In this document: one piece after another, positions 46,934 to 56,191 of the stretch
How the letters are laid out: each line of letters opens with the position of its first letter
Numbering within the stretch: the stretch's first letter is position 1
Assembly: GCA_963677415.2 (NCBI GenBank)
Contig: CAXXFJ010000034.1
Span: forward strand, 1 to 64,000
From: JAQUTK01 sp963677415
GTDB lineage: Bacteria; Bacteroidota; Bacteroidia; Bacteroidales; JAQUTK01
Length of the DNA stretch: 64,000 nucleotides
Reading direction: 5' to 3'
Program-made: the position numbers and the translations under genes
The notes under the pieces: generated by a model
Databases searched by the model: none
Told to the model about the DNA's origin: nothing
The model's input: only the letters and a program-made list of their open reading frames with translations

Positions 46934-48514
46934 ATGTCTGAAAATATAAAACCAAGTGAAGTCTCTGATGTACTTTTCCAACAACTCAAAGGAATTACTA
47001 CAAAGGTACAGTTTGATGAGGTTGGAACAGTGCTTCAGGTATCTGATGGGGTGGCCCGAATATATGGTCTGAACCATGCTGAGGCGAATGAATTGCTGGA
47101 GTTTGATAATGGGATGAAGGCAGTCGTCATGAACCTCGAAGAGGATAATGTGGGGGCTGTGCTGCTTGGTGCTACTGATTCTGTAAAAGAAGGGTATAAC
47201 GTCAAACGGACAAAAGAGATTGCTTCTATCCATGTGGGTGAGAGTATGCTCGGACGTGTTATAGATCCACTCGGCCGACCTATCGACGGGTTGGGTACGA
47301 TCAAAGGGGAACTTTTTGAAATGCCTCTGGAACGGAAAGCTCCGGGTGTAATCTTCCGACAGCCGGTAAATGTGCCGTTGCAAACAGGATTGAAGGCTGT
47401 GGATGCCATGATCCCAATCGGACGGGGACAGCGCGAACTTATTATAGGTGATCGCCAGACGGGTAAGACTTCCATTGCAGTGGATACGATTATCAATCAG
47501 AAAAGTAATTTTGAAGCAGGAGACCCTGTATATTGTATATATGTAGCGATTGGTCAGAAGGGTTCTACTGTAGCCAATATCGTAAATACATTGCGTGAGA
47601 AGGGGGCATTAGAATATACAGTGATCGTTGTGGCTACAGCTTCTGATCCGGCAGCTATGCAGTATTTTGCTCCATTTGCTGGTGCCGCCATCGGTGAATT
47701 TTTCCGTGATACCGGCCGAAATGCATTGGTAGTTTATGATGACTTGTCCAAACAAGCCGTGGCTTATCGTGAGATATCTTTGATCCTTCGCCGTCCTTCA
47801 GGTCGTGAAGCATATCCGGGAGATATCTTCTACCTACACTCCAGATTATTGGAGAGGGCTGCAAAGATTATCAACCAGCAGGAGGTGGCAATCATGATGA
47901 ATGATCTTCCCTTGAGTTTGAAAGGGAAGGTAAAAGGGGGAGGTTCGCTGACTGCTTTACCAATCATTGAGACTCAGGCGGGTGATGTGTCAGCGTATAT
48001 TCCAACAAACGTGATTTCTATTACGGACGGACAGATTTTCCTCGATACGAACTTATTTAATCAAGGGAAACGTCCGGCTATTAATGTGGGTATTTCTGTG
48101 TCACGTGTGGGAGGTAATGCTCAGATAAAGTCTATGAAGAAGGTAGCAGGTACACTGAAGATTGACCAAGCTCAGTATCGCGAACTGGAGGCATTTACCA
48201 AATTTGGTGGCGATATGGATAATGTGACTGCTATGACTATTGACAAAGGACAAAAGAACACGCAGTTGTTGGTACAATTGCAGTATGCTCCGATGCCTGT
48301 CGAACAGCAGATAGCTGTCTTGTATTGCGGTACGCACGGACTGCTGCGTAATGTGCCTCTTGCTAAAGTACATACTTTTGAGAAAAGCTTTATTGCTACT
48401 TTGAAACAGAAATATAAGGTAGAAGTACTGGATGTGTTGAAGAAGGGTGTAATCAATGATGAGGTGACAACTATTCTGGAAGAAGTGGCTGCTGAGGTAG
48501 CTGCTGGAATCTGA
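46934..48514 (+). CDS. atpA: ATP synthase F1 subunit alpha
   Basis: 526-aa non-catalytic nucleotide-binding subunit. Walker A is GDRQTGKTSIAV (GxxxxGKT/S) and VGGNAQIKSMKKVAGTLK is the alpha-specific motif. Length is normal. It lies between delta and gamma as expected for F1 genes; the long antisense open frames inside it are chance. Confidence 0.97.
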   Translation: MSENIKPSEVSDVLFQQLKGITTKVQFDEVGTVLQVSDGVARIYGLNHAEANELLEFDNGMKAVVMNLEEDNVGAVLLGATDSVKEGYNVKRTKEIASIHVGESMLGRVIDPLGRPIDGLGTIKGELFEMPLERKAPGVIFRQPVNVPLQTGLKAVDAMIPIGRGQRELIIGDRQTGKTSIAVDTIINQKSNFEAGDPVYCIYVAIGQKGSTVANIVNTLREKGALEYTVIVVATASDPAAMQYFAPFAGAAIGEFFRDTGRNALVVYDDLSKQAVAYREISLILRRPSGREAYPGDIFYLHSRLLERAAKIINQQEVAIMMNDLPLSLKGKVKGGGSLTALPIIETQAGDVSAYIPTNVISITDGQIFLDTNLFNQGKRPAINVGISVSRVGGNAQIKSMKKVAGTLKIDQAQYRELEAFTKFGGDMDNVTAMTIDKGQKNTQLLVQLQYAPMPVEQQIAVLYCGTHGLLRNVPLAKVHTFEKSFIATLKQKYKVEVLDVLKKGVINDEVTTILEEVAAEVAAGI

Positions 48515-48530
48515 TAAATTGTAAGGAATA

Positions 48531-49403
48531 ATGGCTTCACTAAAAGAAATAAAGAGCAGGATTGAAACTGTCTCCAGTACACAGAAGATCACCAGTGCAA
48601 TGAAGATGATTGCCTCTGCAAAATTGCATCGTGCGCAGGGAGCAATTAAAAACATGATACCGTATGAGAAGAACATGAAAGATACGATGCTTCGCTTACT
48701 TTCATCTGAAGTGGAAGTTTCATCTCCATATTTGAGTGTACGTTCTGTGCAGCGTGTTGCCATTGTTGTATTTTCTTCTAATACGACTTTGTGTGGTGCA
48801 TATAATTCAAATGTAGCCAAGGAACTGGAGCTGATAATTTCTTCTTATCAGGGAATTGAAAAAGATAACATTCTCATTTATCCGATCGGAAAGAAGATTG
48901 CCAAGGAGGTAGTAAAGTCAGGATTTACTCCACAAGGGGACTTTGAGAAACTGGCGAACAAGCCAGACTACAAAGTGGCTTCTGAGCTTGCTGAAAAACT
49001 AATGAGAATGTTTGCTGCTCGTGAGATTGACAAAGTGGAACTCCTGTATCATCATTTTATCTCTACGGGCAAACAAGAGCTATTTCATAGTACCTATCTT
49101 CCAATCAGCCTCGAAACAGAAAAGCTAGAAGAGAATGTAGTGCAGACCGATTACATCATTGAACCGAATAAAAGAGAGTTGATTCAGGAAATGATTCCTA
49201 AGGTACTTTCCCTGAAAATATTTACTGCCCTGCTTAACTCTAACGCTTCTGAGCATGCGGCTCGTATGCTTGCAATGCAGACGGCGAGTGATAATGCACG
49301 TGACTTACTACACACGCTTACCGTGCAGTATAATAAATCTCGTCAACAGGCGATCACCAATGAGTTGTTGGATATCGTCGGTGCTTCTATGCAACACAAA
49401 TAG
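48531..49403 (+). CDS. atpG: ATP synthase F1 subunit gamma
   Basis: 290-aa central rotor shaft. N-terminal helix MASLKEIKSRIETVSSTQKI with the following KMIASAKLHRAQ, and the C-terminal coiled helix (ARMLAMQTASDNARDLL, NKSRQQAITNELLDIVGAS) are typical. It starts 16 bp after atpA and is the last true ATP synthase gene. Confidence 0.96.
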   Translation: MASLKEIKSRIETVSSTQKITSAMKMIASAKLHRAQGAIKNMIPYEKNMKDTMLRLLSSEVEVSSPYLSVRSVQRVAIVVFSSNTTLCGAYNSNVAKELELIISSYQGIEKDNILIYPIGKKIAKEVVKSGFTPQGDFEKLANKPDYKVASELAEKLMRMFAAREIDKVELLYHHFISTGKQELFHSTYLPISLETEKLEENVVQTDYIIEPNKRELIQEMIPKVLSLKIFTALLNSNASEHAARMLAMQTASDNARDLLHTLTVQYNKSRQQAITNELLDIVGASMQHK

Positions 49404-49417
49404 TTAATCAAATATAT

Positions 49418-50290
49418 ATGACTGCATCTTCAGAATTTCTTAAGGAATTGCTTCGCTTTCAGAAAAATGAAATTACTGAAAGTGTTGTTTATTCCCGTTT
49501 AGCAGGTATTGAGAAGAATCCTGAAAACAAGAAAATCCTCTCTGAGATCTCAATTGATGAGGGAATGCATTATGAGATACTGAGAAACCAAACCGGCAAA
49601 GATGTGAAAGTGAATCATCGCAAGGTATTCATGTATTACTGGATGGCGCGTATCCTAGGCCTTACTTTTACTATTAAACTGATGGAATCGGGAGAAAAGT
49701 CCGCTCAAACTAACTACAAAGTATTTGAGGGGAATGAGGATATCCAGCGTCTAGCAGAAGAGGAACAGGTACATGAGCAAAGGTTGATTGGAATGATCAA
49801 TGAGGAACGCTTGTCTTACATGAGTTCGGTTGTGCTTGGATTGAATGATGCCCTTGTGGAATTTACGGGTGCTCTTGCTGGTTTTACTCTGGCATTGAAC
49901 GATGCCAAACTTATTGCTTTGACGGGGAGTATTACAGGTATAGCTGCTGCACTCTCAATGGCATCTTCTGAGTATCTCTCAACTAAAACAGCTGGAACCG
50001 GCGAAAAACATCCGGTAAAGGCTGCCGTTTATACTGGTATCGCCTATATTATTACAGTTATTTCTCTTGTTTCACCATTTATGTGGATCAGTAATGTATT
50101 GGTGGCTTTGGTAGCCATGCTTTGTATCGCAACGATTATCATTGCAATCTTTAATTATTATTATGCTGTGGCACGCGGTGAAAGTTTTCGGAGTCGTTTT
50201 ACTGAAATGGCAATATTAAGTTTCAGCGTAGCGGGAGTGAGCTTCCTGATTGGATATCTCTTGAAGAAGTTTATTGGTATTGATGTTTAA
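49418..50290 (+). CDS. Erythrin-VIT1 type membrane-bound ferritin / iron transporter (MbfA-like)
   Basis: 290 aa. Residues 1-135 form a rubrerythrin/ferritin-like four-helix domain with diiron ligands (EITESVVYSRLAG, ISIDEGMHYEIL, AEEEQVHEQRL); 140-290 are a CCC1/VIT1 vacuolar-iron-transporter domain with five membrane segments (VVLGLNDALVEFTGALAGF, ITGIAAALSMASSEYLS). Such proteins (MbfA) export iron and lower peroxide stress. It begins 14 bp after atpG with no terminator between, so it should be co-transcribed with the ATP synthase; the link may be use of the proton gradient for export. Substrate could also be manganese. Confidence 0.85.
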   Translation: MTASSEFLKELLRFQKNEITESVVYSRLAGIEKNPENKKILSEISIDEGMHYEILRNQTGKDVKVNHRKVFMYYWMARILGLTFTIKLMESGEKSAQTNYKVFEGNEDIQRLAEEEQVHEQRLIGMINEERLSYMSSVVLGLNDALVEFTGALAGFTLALNDAKLIALTGSITGIAAALSMASSEYLSTKTAGTGEKHPVKAAVYTGIAYIITVISLVSPFMWISNVLVALVAMLCIATIIIAIFNYYYAVARGESFRSRFTEMAILSFSVAGVSFLIGYLLKKFIGIDV

Positions 50291-50307
50291 ACAAAATAAT
50301 ACTAAAC

Positions 50308-50342
50308 AAAAAAGGCTGCTCTTAATCAAGCAGCCTTTTTTG
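50308..50342. terminator. Bidirectional terminator of the atp operon and the GH97 gene
   Basis: Stem aaaaaaggctgct/agcagcctttttt with 7-nt loop, with A and T tracts on both sides; between convergent transcription units. Confidence 0.9.
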
Positions 50343-50358
50343 TTTAATTCATTGATTC

Positions 50359-52395
50359 TTACTTGGAAAAGAATATCGCTCCACTTTCAGGTTTCAAAGT
50401 CAAAGGGAAGTTACCTTTCTCTTTTTGTGTCAGTTCAAGTAGCATGATACTGCCATTTTCCTTTTTCTCATCTAAAAAGATCATTACATTACTTTTTCCC
50501 ATAAAAGAGAGGTCAATATTGATCTTGCGTTCTACAACATCTCCGTTGATGGCACCAATGTACCAGCGTTCACCGCTGCGACGTGCAATAACACAATATT
50601 TGCCTGGGAAACCTTCAATAAATCGAGTCTCATCCCAAGTGGTTGGTACCTGTCTCAGATATTCTAGTATGTAGTTAGGTCGGCTATGATCTTCGGTAAG
50701 AACGCTTAACTTTAAGTCAGGTGAGGTGGATGTGACAGAAAATTGTTTCAGGGAGTCTTTCTGATAGATTAGCTGGCTAAGATTGTCAGGTGTAAGCCCA
50801 AAGTGCTGTATTGGAGAGAAGAAGACAATAGGTAAGGCGAGTTCGAAAGCAACCGACGTGCGACGTCTGGTACCTTTATCCTGGTTCTTACTCATCCTGT
50901 TATTAAGTACCGTAGGCGTGAAGTCCATAGGGGCAACTGCATTACGGGTGAAAGGAAGCATCGCACAATGCATCGGTTGTTTGTTGGCTGCTTCTTGTGT
51001 GAAAATGCAATTTTCCATACCATATACTGCTTCGGATGTCATATAGTTGGGATACATTCGTTCCCATCCACGTGGCAGCGTGGCACCATGAAAGTTCACG
51101 CAGATACCATACTTATTAGCATCAGTAAGAATATCTTCATAGAGTTTCATTGTTGACTGTTTATCTCCACCAAAGAAGTCCACCTTTATTGCTTTGATGC
51201 CTATGCTTTGCATCCATGCCATTTCTTTTGCACGAGCCTCGGGGGTGTTCATGCAATTCTGGGGAGTCTGAGGAGCATTATTCCAGCTACCATTAGAGTT
51301 ATACCAAAGAATTGGTCGAACATTGCGAGCTGCTGCATACTTGGCAAGTTCAGCAATTTTCTCACGACCAATATTTGTATCCCACCAGTTGTCGATGAGC
51401 ACGTATTCGAAATTTAGAGAGTCAGCCAGGTCAATGAACTTGATCTGATCATCATAATTTATGCTATTGTCTTGCCAAACCAACCAGCTCCAAGTAGCTC
51501 GACCTGGCATATATTGTTCTGTAGCATTATATTTCGAAGTGACCAGGTCGGTGGATATTGTGGTCTCAACGATTGGTTTAAGATTATCTCCCAAAGTGAT
51601 GGTGCGCCAAGGTGTCTGAAAAGGGAGAGAGGCAGTAACGGTATTGGGTGTCTGACCATTATTTTCACCTTCTTGAGGAAATTGCACTTTAAAAAGTCCA
51701 TCTTTTGTGCCTTCGCTCAGGCAGGTGCCTACATAGTGGCTATCCACATTTGTTTCGCTGATTAGCACCCAGCCTGCTTCACCTACTTTAAAGAGAGCTG
51801 GATAAGTGAATCCTATTCCATATAGTGAAGGTTTACCGACAGGCTCATTTTCAGTATAGTACTCCTCATAACTGGGCTTGGACTCTTTCCATCCACTCAT
51901 CGGTGGTGCCTGAGGAGTGATGAAGGTAGTAGTACCTTCAGGGAAATCATAGCCTGTAGCTTCACATTTCACAGTACAGATAGTTGTACTGCTATCCGCA
52001 TCCAGTTGATAACAGAAAGCAAGATTATTATTGCTGATACGAAAAATGATACGCATCTCTTTTCCTTCTTTATTTTCCAGAGTGTAAACAACTTCATTGG
52101 CTGTATAAGTTATCTGAGAGGCTTTGCCGCGGTCCAGTTTATAACTCTTACTATAGATTGTCGATTTGCCTCTGTCAAGTAGTTTCATCTCTTTGGAAAA
52201 GTTTCCCGTAGATGTCTCGAGTCCGAGAGGTGAAGGCTCAATCATCGTTTTTCCTTTGTATGAGAGGGAATAGGTTGGAATCCCTTCTTTGACATCAAAC
52301 TGCAAAACCGACTGTTTGTCCGGGCTGCTTACCTTTGTACTGCAACCGGTAATCAATAGCAATAAAGAAAGTGTTTGAAACAATTTTGTTTTCAT
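50359..52395 (-). CDS. GH97 alpha-glycosidase lipoprotein (SusB-like)
   Basis: 678-aa alpha-glucosidase or alpha-galactosidase of family GH97. Start at 52395 is chosen because MKTKLFQTLSLLLLITGC is a lipoprotein signal (Cys18) and a -7 box sits at 52438-52445; the open frame runs 70 codons further without meaning. Order: N-terminal beta-supersandwich (about 30-290; SLSYKGKTMIEPSPLGLETS), the barrel (about 300-560; YVLIDNWWDTNIGRE, IKAIKVDFFGGDKQS, NFHGATLPRGWERMYPN, EAVYGMEN) and a small C-terminal beta domain. The VDFFGGD region is where retaining members carry their nucleophile, but I cannot fix inverting versus retaining. It is divergent from the Rnf operon; no SusC/D nearby. Confidence 0.88.
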   Translation of the reverse strand: MKTKLFQTLSLLLLITGCSTKVSSPDKQSVLQFDVKEGIPTYSLSYKGKTMIEPSPLGLETSTGNFSKEMKLLDRGKSTIYSKSYKLDRGKASQITYTANEVVYTLENKEGKEMRIIFRISNNNLAFCYQLDADSSTTICTVKCEATGYDFPEGTTTFITPQAPPMSGWKESKPSYEEYYTENEPVGKPSLYGIGFTYPALFKVGEAGWVLISETNVDSHYVGTCLSEGTKDGLFKVQFPQEGENNGQTPNTVTASLPFQTPWRTITLGDNLKPIVETTISTDLVTSKYNATEQYMPGRATWSWLVWQDNSINYDDQIKFIDLADSLNFEYVLIDNWWDTNIGREKIAELAKYAAARNVRPILWYNSNGSWNNAPQTPQNCMNTPEARAKEMAWMQSIGIKAIKVDFFGGDKQSTMKLYEDILTDANKYGICVNFHGATLPRGWERMYPNYMTSEAVYGMENCIFTQEAANKQPMHCAMLPFTRNAVAPMDFTPTVLNNRMSKNQDKGTRRRTSVAFELALPIVFFSPIQHFGLTPDNLSQLIYQKDSLKQFSVTSTSPDLKLSVLTEDHSRPNYILEYLRQVPTTWDETRFIEGFPGKYCVIARRSGERWYIGAINGDVVERKINIDLSFMGKSNVMIFLDEKKENGSIMLLELTQKEKGNFPLTLKPESGAIFFSK

Positions 52396-52437
52396 TAGCT
52401 GATTGTATGTATTATAGTATGCTTCTTTTATTGTGAA

Positions 52438-52445
52438 CAAAGATA
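52438..52445 (-). promoter_or_regulatory. -7 box for the GH97 gene
   Basis: TATCTTTG on the minus strand, about 43 nt before the ATG at 52395; excludes the longer start. Confidence 0.6.
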
Positions 52446-52529
52446 GGGGATTTGTTCTTATTAAGAAGTTCTGGATACGTTTTTTCGATAAAATAAGAGG
52501 AAACGTGAGCAGGATTCGCAAATATTGGT

Positions 52530-52537
52530 TACTTTTG
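52530..52537 (+). promoter_or_regulatory. -7 box for the rseC-rnf operon
   Basis: TACTTTTG matches TAnnTTTG, about 28 nt before the ATG at 52565. Confidence 0.65.
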
Positions 52538-52564
52538 CCGCGAATGTAATGTTGAGATTGCAAA

Positions 52565-52984
52565 ATGAATGAGAGTATTGTACATGAAGGTCTAATAGAA
52601 AGCATCTCGGATACTGTAATAAAGGTAAGAGTGCTCCAGGTTTCTGCGTGTTCAGGGTGTCATGCGAAGGGTGTCTGCTCTTCTGTTGACCAGAAAGAAA
52701 GAATCATAGATGTGCAGCCAGATGGGAACTCTTATCTAACGGGAGACAAAGTGTCCCTTTATGGAAGACGATCGTGGGGGCTGAAAGCTGTTTTTTGGGC
52801 TTTCTTTTTACCGTTCATATTAGTGGTCTGTTCCCTCACACTACTCACTTCGCTTCATACTTCAGAATTACTCTCCGGTCTTCTCTCATTAGCTGTTCTG
52901 ATACCTTATTATTTAGTACTTAGAATGTTTAGGTCTCAATTGAAAAAGAACTTTTCTTTTACCATCGATAAAATCAACAATTAA
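52565..52984 (+). CDS. RseC/MucC-family (SoxR-reducing) membrane protein
   Basis: 139 aa: an N-terminal domain with a cysteine cluster typical of RseC (ACSGCHAKGVC, Cys at 34, 37 and 42), then two transmembrane segments (about 76-97 and 104-120). In E. coli RseC works with the Rsx/Rnf proteins to keep SoxR reduced; here no soxR is nearby and the gene is simply first in the Rnf operon, so a role in Rnf assembly or electron supply is inferred. rnfB follows after 11 bp. Confidence 0.85.
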   Translation: MNESIVHEGLIESISDTVIKVRVLQVSACSGCHAKGVCSSVDQKERIIDVQPDGNSYLTGDKVSLYGRRSWGLKAVFWAFFLPFILVVCSLTLLTSLHTSELLSGLLSLAVLIPYYLVLRMFRSQLKKNFSFTIDKINN

Positions 52985-52995
52985 TATAAATTGGA

Positions 52996-53841
52996 ATGAA
53001 CTTGATCGTTATAGCCATTATTACTCTTGGAGCCATCGGAGCACTGAGTGCTGTTATTCTCTATTTCGCTGCAAAGAAGTTTGCGGTCTTTGAAGATATC
53101 CGCATCGCTCAGATTGAAGAAGTATTGCCGGCTGCAAACTGTGGAGGTTGTGGAAATCCAGGATGTCATGCTTTTGCCGAAGCTTGTGTGAAAGCTGAAG
53201 ATTTCAGTACTTTATATTGTCCGGTAGGTGGAGCAGGAGTTATGGCAAAGGTTGCAGTGATATTAGGAAAAGAAGCAAAGGAGGCTGTGCCAATGATTGC
53301 AGTGGTTCGGTGTAATGGCACGTGTGAAAATCGTCCGCTAACCAGCGTGTATGATGGAGCGACTTCTTGTGCTGTAGCTGCAGCATTATATGGTGGTGAT
53401 ACAGATTGTAGCTACGGATGCCTGGGATGTGGTGATTGTGAAAATGCCTGTAAGTTTGATGCTATTTTCATGAATCCTGAGACTCGTCTGCCAGAGGTAG
53501 TGGAGGATGCTTGTACGGCATGTGGTGCCTGTGTAAAAGCATGTCCTAAATCAATCATCGAACTTCGTAAGAAAGGTCCGAAGTCACGCCGAATATATGT
53601 ATCTTGCGTCAATAAGGATAAAGGTGCTCTTTCAAGGAAAGCATGCGAGGTCTCTTGTATCGGTTGTGGAAAGTGTCAGAAGATCTGTGAATTTGACGCA
53701 ATTACAATTGAAAACAACCTGGCTTATATCGATTATAATAAATGCCGTTTATGCCGTAAGTGTGTAGAGGTGTGTCCGACTAAAGCGATTCATGAATTGA
53801 ACTTTCCTCCAAAGAAGGTTGAGGTACAAGAAGCCGTATAA
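52996..53841 (+). CDS. rnfB: Electron transport complex subunit RnfB
   Basis: 281-aa iron-sulfur subunit that takes electrons from ferredoxin. One N-terminal membrane anchor (about 1-26), then the [4Fe-4S] motif around Cys49, Cys52, Cys57 and Cys75 (NCGGCGNPGCHAFAEAC), and several ferredoxin-type clusters (CLGCGDCENAC, CTACGACVKACP, CIGCGKCQKIC, CRLCRKCVEVCP). The four ferredoxin motifs give a larger cluster set than in E. coli RsxB, which agrees with clostridial and Bacteroides RnfB. Confidence 0.96.
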   Translation: MNLIVIAIITLGAIGALSAVILYFAAKKFAVFEDIRIAQIEEVLPAANCGGCGNPGCHAFAEACVKAEDFSTLYCPVGGAGVMAKVAVILGKEAKEAVPMIAVVRCNGTCENRPLTSVYDGATSCAVAAALYGGDTDCSYGCLGCGDCENACKFDAIFMNPETRLPEVVEDACTACGACVKACPKSIIELRKKGPKSRRIYVSCVNKDKGALSRKACEVSCIGCGKCQKICEFDAITIENNLAYIDYNKCRLCRKCVEVCPTKAIHELNFPPKKVEVQEAV

Positions 53842-53882
53842 TCGGACGGAAGGTATTCACTACAAATAGATTTGAATAATAT

Positions 53883-55217
53883 ATGTTGAAGACATTCAGA
53901 ATAGGCGGTATTCATCCACCTGAAAACAAATTGTCGGCTGAAAAGAAGATTGAGCAACTTGCGTTGCCTGTCCAAGCGGTAATCCCTCTTTCCCAACATC
54001 TGGGCGCACCAACGCAAGCTGTTGTCGTCAAAGGCGATAAGGTGAAAGTGGGTACTATTATTGCCAAAGCGAGCGGTTTTGTGTCCGCTAACGTACATTC
54101 TTCTGTATCGGGCACAGTTGTCAAAATTGATTCGGTGTTGGATGCCAGCGGATATCGCAAGCCAGCCATATTTATAGATGTAGAAGGAGATGAATGGGAG
54201 CCTTCCATTGATCGATCCATCAATCTGTCAAATAATATCGATAGTATTTCAAAGGAAGATATAATCCGGAAGATTTCAGAGAATGGTGTAGTGGGAATGG
54301 GAGGGGCAACCTTTCCTACTCATGTCAAACTAACCCCTCCTTCCGGTATGAAAGCAGAAGTGCTGATCATTAATGGAGTGGAATGCGAACCTTATCTTAC
54401 TGCGGATCATGCGCTGATGTTAGTCAAGGGTGCGGAGATCATTGTTGGTATTCGCTTGCTGATGAAAGCCCTCAATGTGGATAAGGCATTTATCGCTATT
54501 GAAAATAATAAAAAAGATGCCATAGCAAGTCTGACACTTCTTGCCCGTGATTACTCAGGGATAGAAGTCTGCACGATGGCAATGAAATATCCACAAGGTG
54601 GAGAGAAGCAACTTATTGATGCTGTGATAGGTCGACAGGTGCCAAGTGGCGGATTACCAATTGCAACAGGAGCTGTCGTTCAAAATATTGCTTCGGCATT
54701 TGCAGTATACGAGGCTGTGATGAAAAACAAACCTTTGTTTGAAAGAATAGTAACAGTGACAGGCAAGAATCTAATTTCACCTTCTAACTTTAGTACTCGC
54801 ATAGGTACTCCGATATCGATGCTGATTGAGGCTGCTGGCGGATTACCGGAAGATACAGGTAAAGTAATTGGTGGTGGTCCGATGATGGGCAAAGCGCTAG
54901 TCAACGTAGCTGTACCTGTAACTAAAGGTAGTTCGGGTGTTTTACTGATGACTCGTAAAGAGTCAAAACGTAAGGTGGAGCAAACCTGTATCCGCTGTGC
55001 TAAATGCACGACTGTATGCTCCATGGGGCTTGAACCTTTCCTCTTGGGAACGCTGGCTGAAAAGGGTATGTACGATGCTTTAGAAAAGGAACTAATCATG
55101 AACTGCATTGAATGTGGCTCATGCAATTATACCTGTCCTGCTCACCGTCCGTTACTTGATTATATCCGTTTAGGGAAAGCGAAAGTGGGAACAATCATCC
55201 GTAACAGAAAGAAATAA
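53883..55217 (+). CDS. rnfC: Electron transport complex subunit RnfC
   Basis: 444-aa NADH-side subunit. The FMN/NADH domain has VGMGGATFPTHVKL and INGVECEPYLTADH; the quinone-oxidoreductase-like part has the TCIRCAKCTTVC and NCIECGSCNYTCP [4Fe-4S] motifs near the C-terminus. It lacks the long repetitive tail of proteobacterial RnfC. It starts 41 bp after rnfB. Confidence 0.96.
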   Translation: MLKTFRIGGIHPPENKLSAEKKIEQLALPVQAVIPLSQHLGAPTQAVVVKGDKVKVGTIIAKASGFVSANVHSSVSGTVVKIDSVLDASGYRKPAIFIDVEGDEWEPSIDRSINLSNNIDSISKEDIIRKISENGVVGMGGATFPTHVKLTPPSGMKAEVLIINGVECEPYLTADHALMLVKGAEIIVGIRLLMKALNVDKAFIAIENNKKDAIASLTLLARDYSGIEVCTMAMKYPQGGEKQLIDAVIGRQVPSGGLPIATGAVVQNIASAFAVYEAVMKNKPLFERIVTVTGKNLISPSNFSTRIGTPISMLIEAAGGLPEDTGKVIGGGPMMGKALVNVAVPVTKGSSGVLLMTRKESKRKVEQTCIRCAKCTTVCSMGLEPFLLGTLAEKGMYDALEKELIMNCIECGSCNYTCPAHRPLLDYIRLGKAKVGTIIRNRKK

Positions 55218-55228
55218 TTAGCAGATAT

Positions 55229-56191
55229 ATGGAAAATAAATTAGTTATATCGCCATCTCCGCATATCCATAGTGGAGATAGTGTCTCGAAAAATATGTAT
55301 GGAGTAATGATCGCACTGATTCCTGCTTATCTGGTCTCGTTGCTATTCTTCGGAGTGGGTGCTTTGGTGGTCAGTTTGACATCTGTGATTGCCTGTGTAG
55401 GTTTTGAATACTTGATTCAAAAGTATATTATGAATATCAAACCGACACTCTTTGATGGTTCTGCAATGCTGACCGGTTTGCTACTTGCTTTCAATCTTCC
55501 TTCCAATTTGCCTGTCTGGATAATTCTGATCGGAGCCCTCGTATCCATTGGTGTCGGCAAAATGTCATTTGGTGGACTTGGCAACAATATTTTTAATCCG
55601 GCGCTTGTCGGACGAGTTTTTTTACTTATTTCCTTTCCGGTACAAATGACAAGTTGGCCGGAACCGGGACAGTTGACTGTATATCTTGATGCAATAACGG
55701 CTGCCACTCCATTGACAATTCTGAAAGAAGGAGGACACAAATTACCTGATATGCAGGATATTTTGATTGGATTTAAAGGAGGAAGTATTGGTGAAGTTTC
55801 TGTATTTTCTCTTCTCATTGGTTTTGCCTTCTTACTCTATAAGAAGATAATTACCTGGCATATTCCCGTCACAATTTTTGCAACAGTGGCTGTCTTCACA
55901 GGCATCTTGTATGGTATAGATCCTGTCAAATATGCATCACCATTAATTCATTTAACGACTGGTGGACTTGTTTTAGGTGCCGTTTATATGGCTACGGACT
56001 ATGTCACATCTCCAATGTCAAAAGGAGGAATGATTGTGTATGGAGTAGGAATCGGAATGATTACTATTTTGATTCGTTCGTTTGGAGCTTACCCGGGTGG
56101 AGTCTCTTTTGCCATTCTGATCATGAATGCCTTCACACCACTCATAAATATGTATATCAAACCTAAACGATTTGGGGAGGAGAAGAAATAA
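55229..56191 (+). CDS. rnfD: Electron transport complex subunit RnfD
   Basis: 320-aa membrane subunit with about nine helices. The covalent FMN attachment motif is seen as DAITAATPLT, the modified Thr being Thr160. Family signature GGLGNNIFNPALVGRVF is present. RnfD is a core ion-translocating part of the complex. The last base of its stop codon is the first base of the rnfG ATG. Confidence 0.95.
   Translation: MENKLVISPSPHIHSGDSVSKNMYGVMIALIPAYLVSLLFFGVGALVVSLTSVIACVGFEYLIQKYIMNIKPTLFDGSAMLTGLLLAFNLPSNLPVWIILIGALVSIGVGKMSFGGLGNNIFNPALVGRVFLLISFPVQMTSWPEPGQLTVYLDAITAATPLTILKEGGHKLPDMQDILIGFKGGSIGEVSVFSLLIGFAFLLYKKIITWHIPVTIFATVAVFTGILYGIDPVKYASPLIHLTTGGLVLGAVYMATDYVTSPMSKGGMIVYGVGIGMITILIRSFGAYPGGVSFAILIMNAFTPLINMYIKPKRFGEEKK

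Noticed and set aside
48101..48820. 239-codon antisense frame over atpA and atpG
   Set aside because: It is a shadow of two well-supported genes and straddles their junction.
38493..52395. A classical polysaccharide utilisation locus around the TonB receptor or the GH97 gene
   Set aside because: The receptor is shorter than SusC, no SusD-like lipoprotein is present, and no regulator such as SusR or an ECF sigma/anti-sigma pair is nearby.
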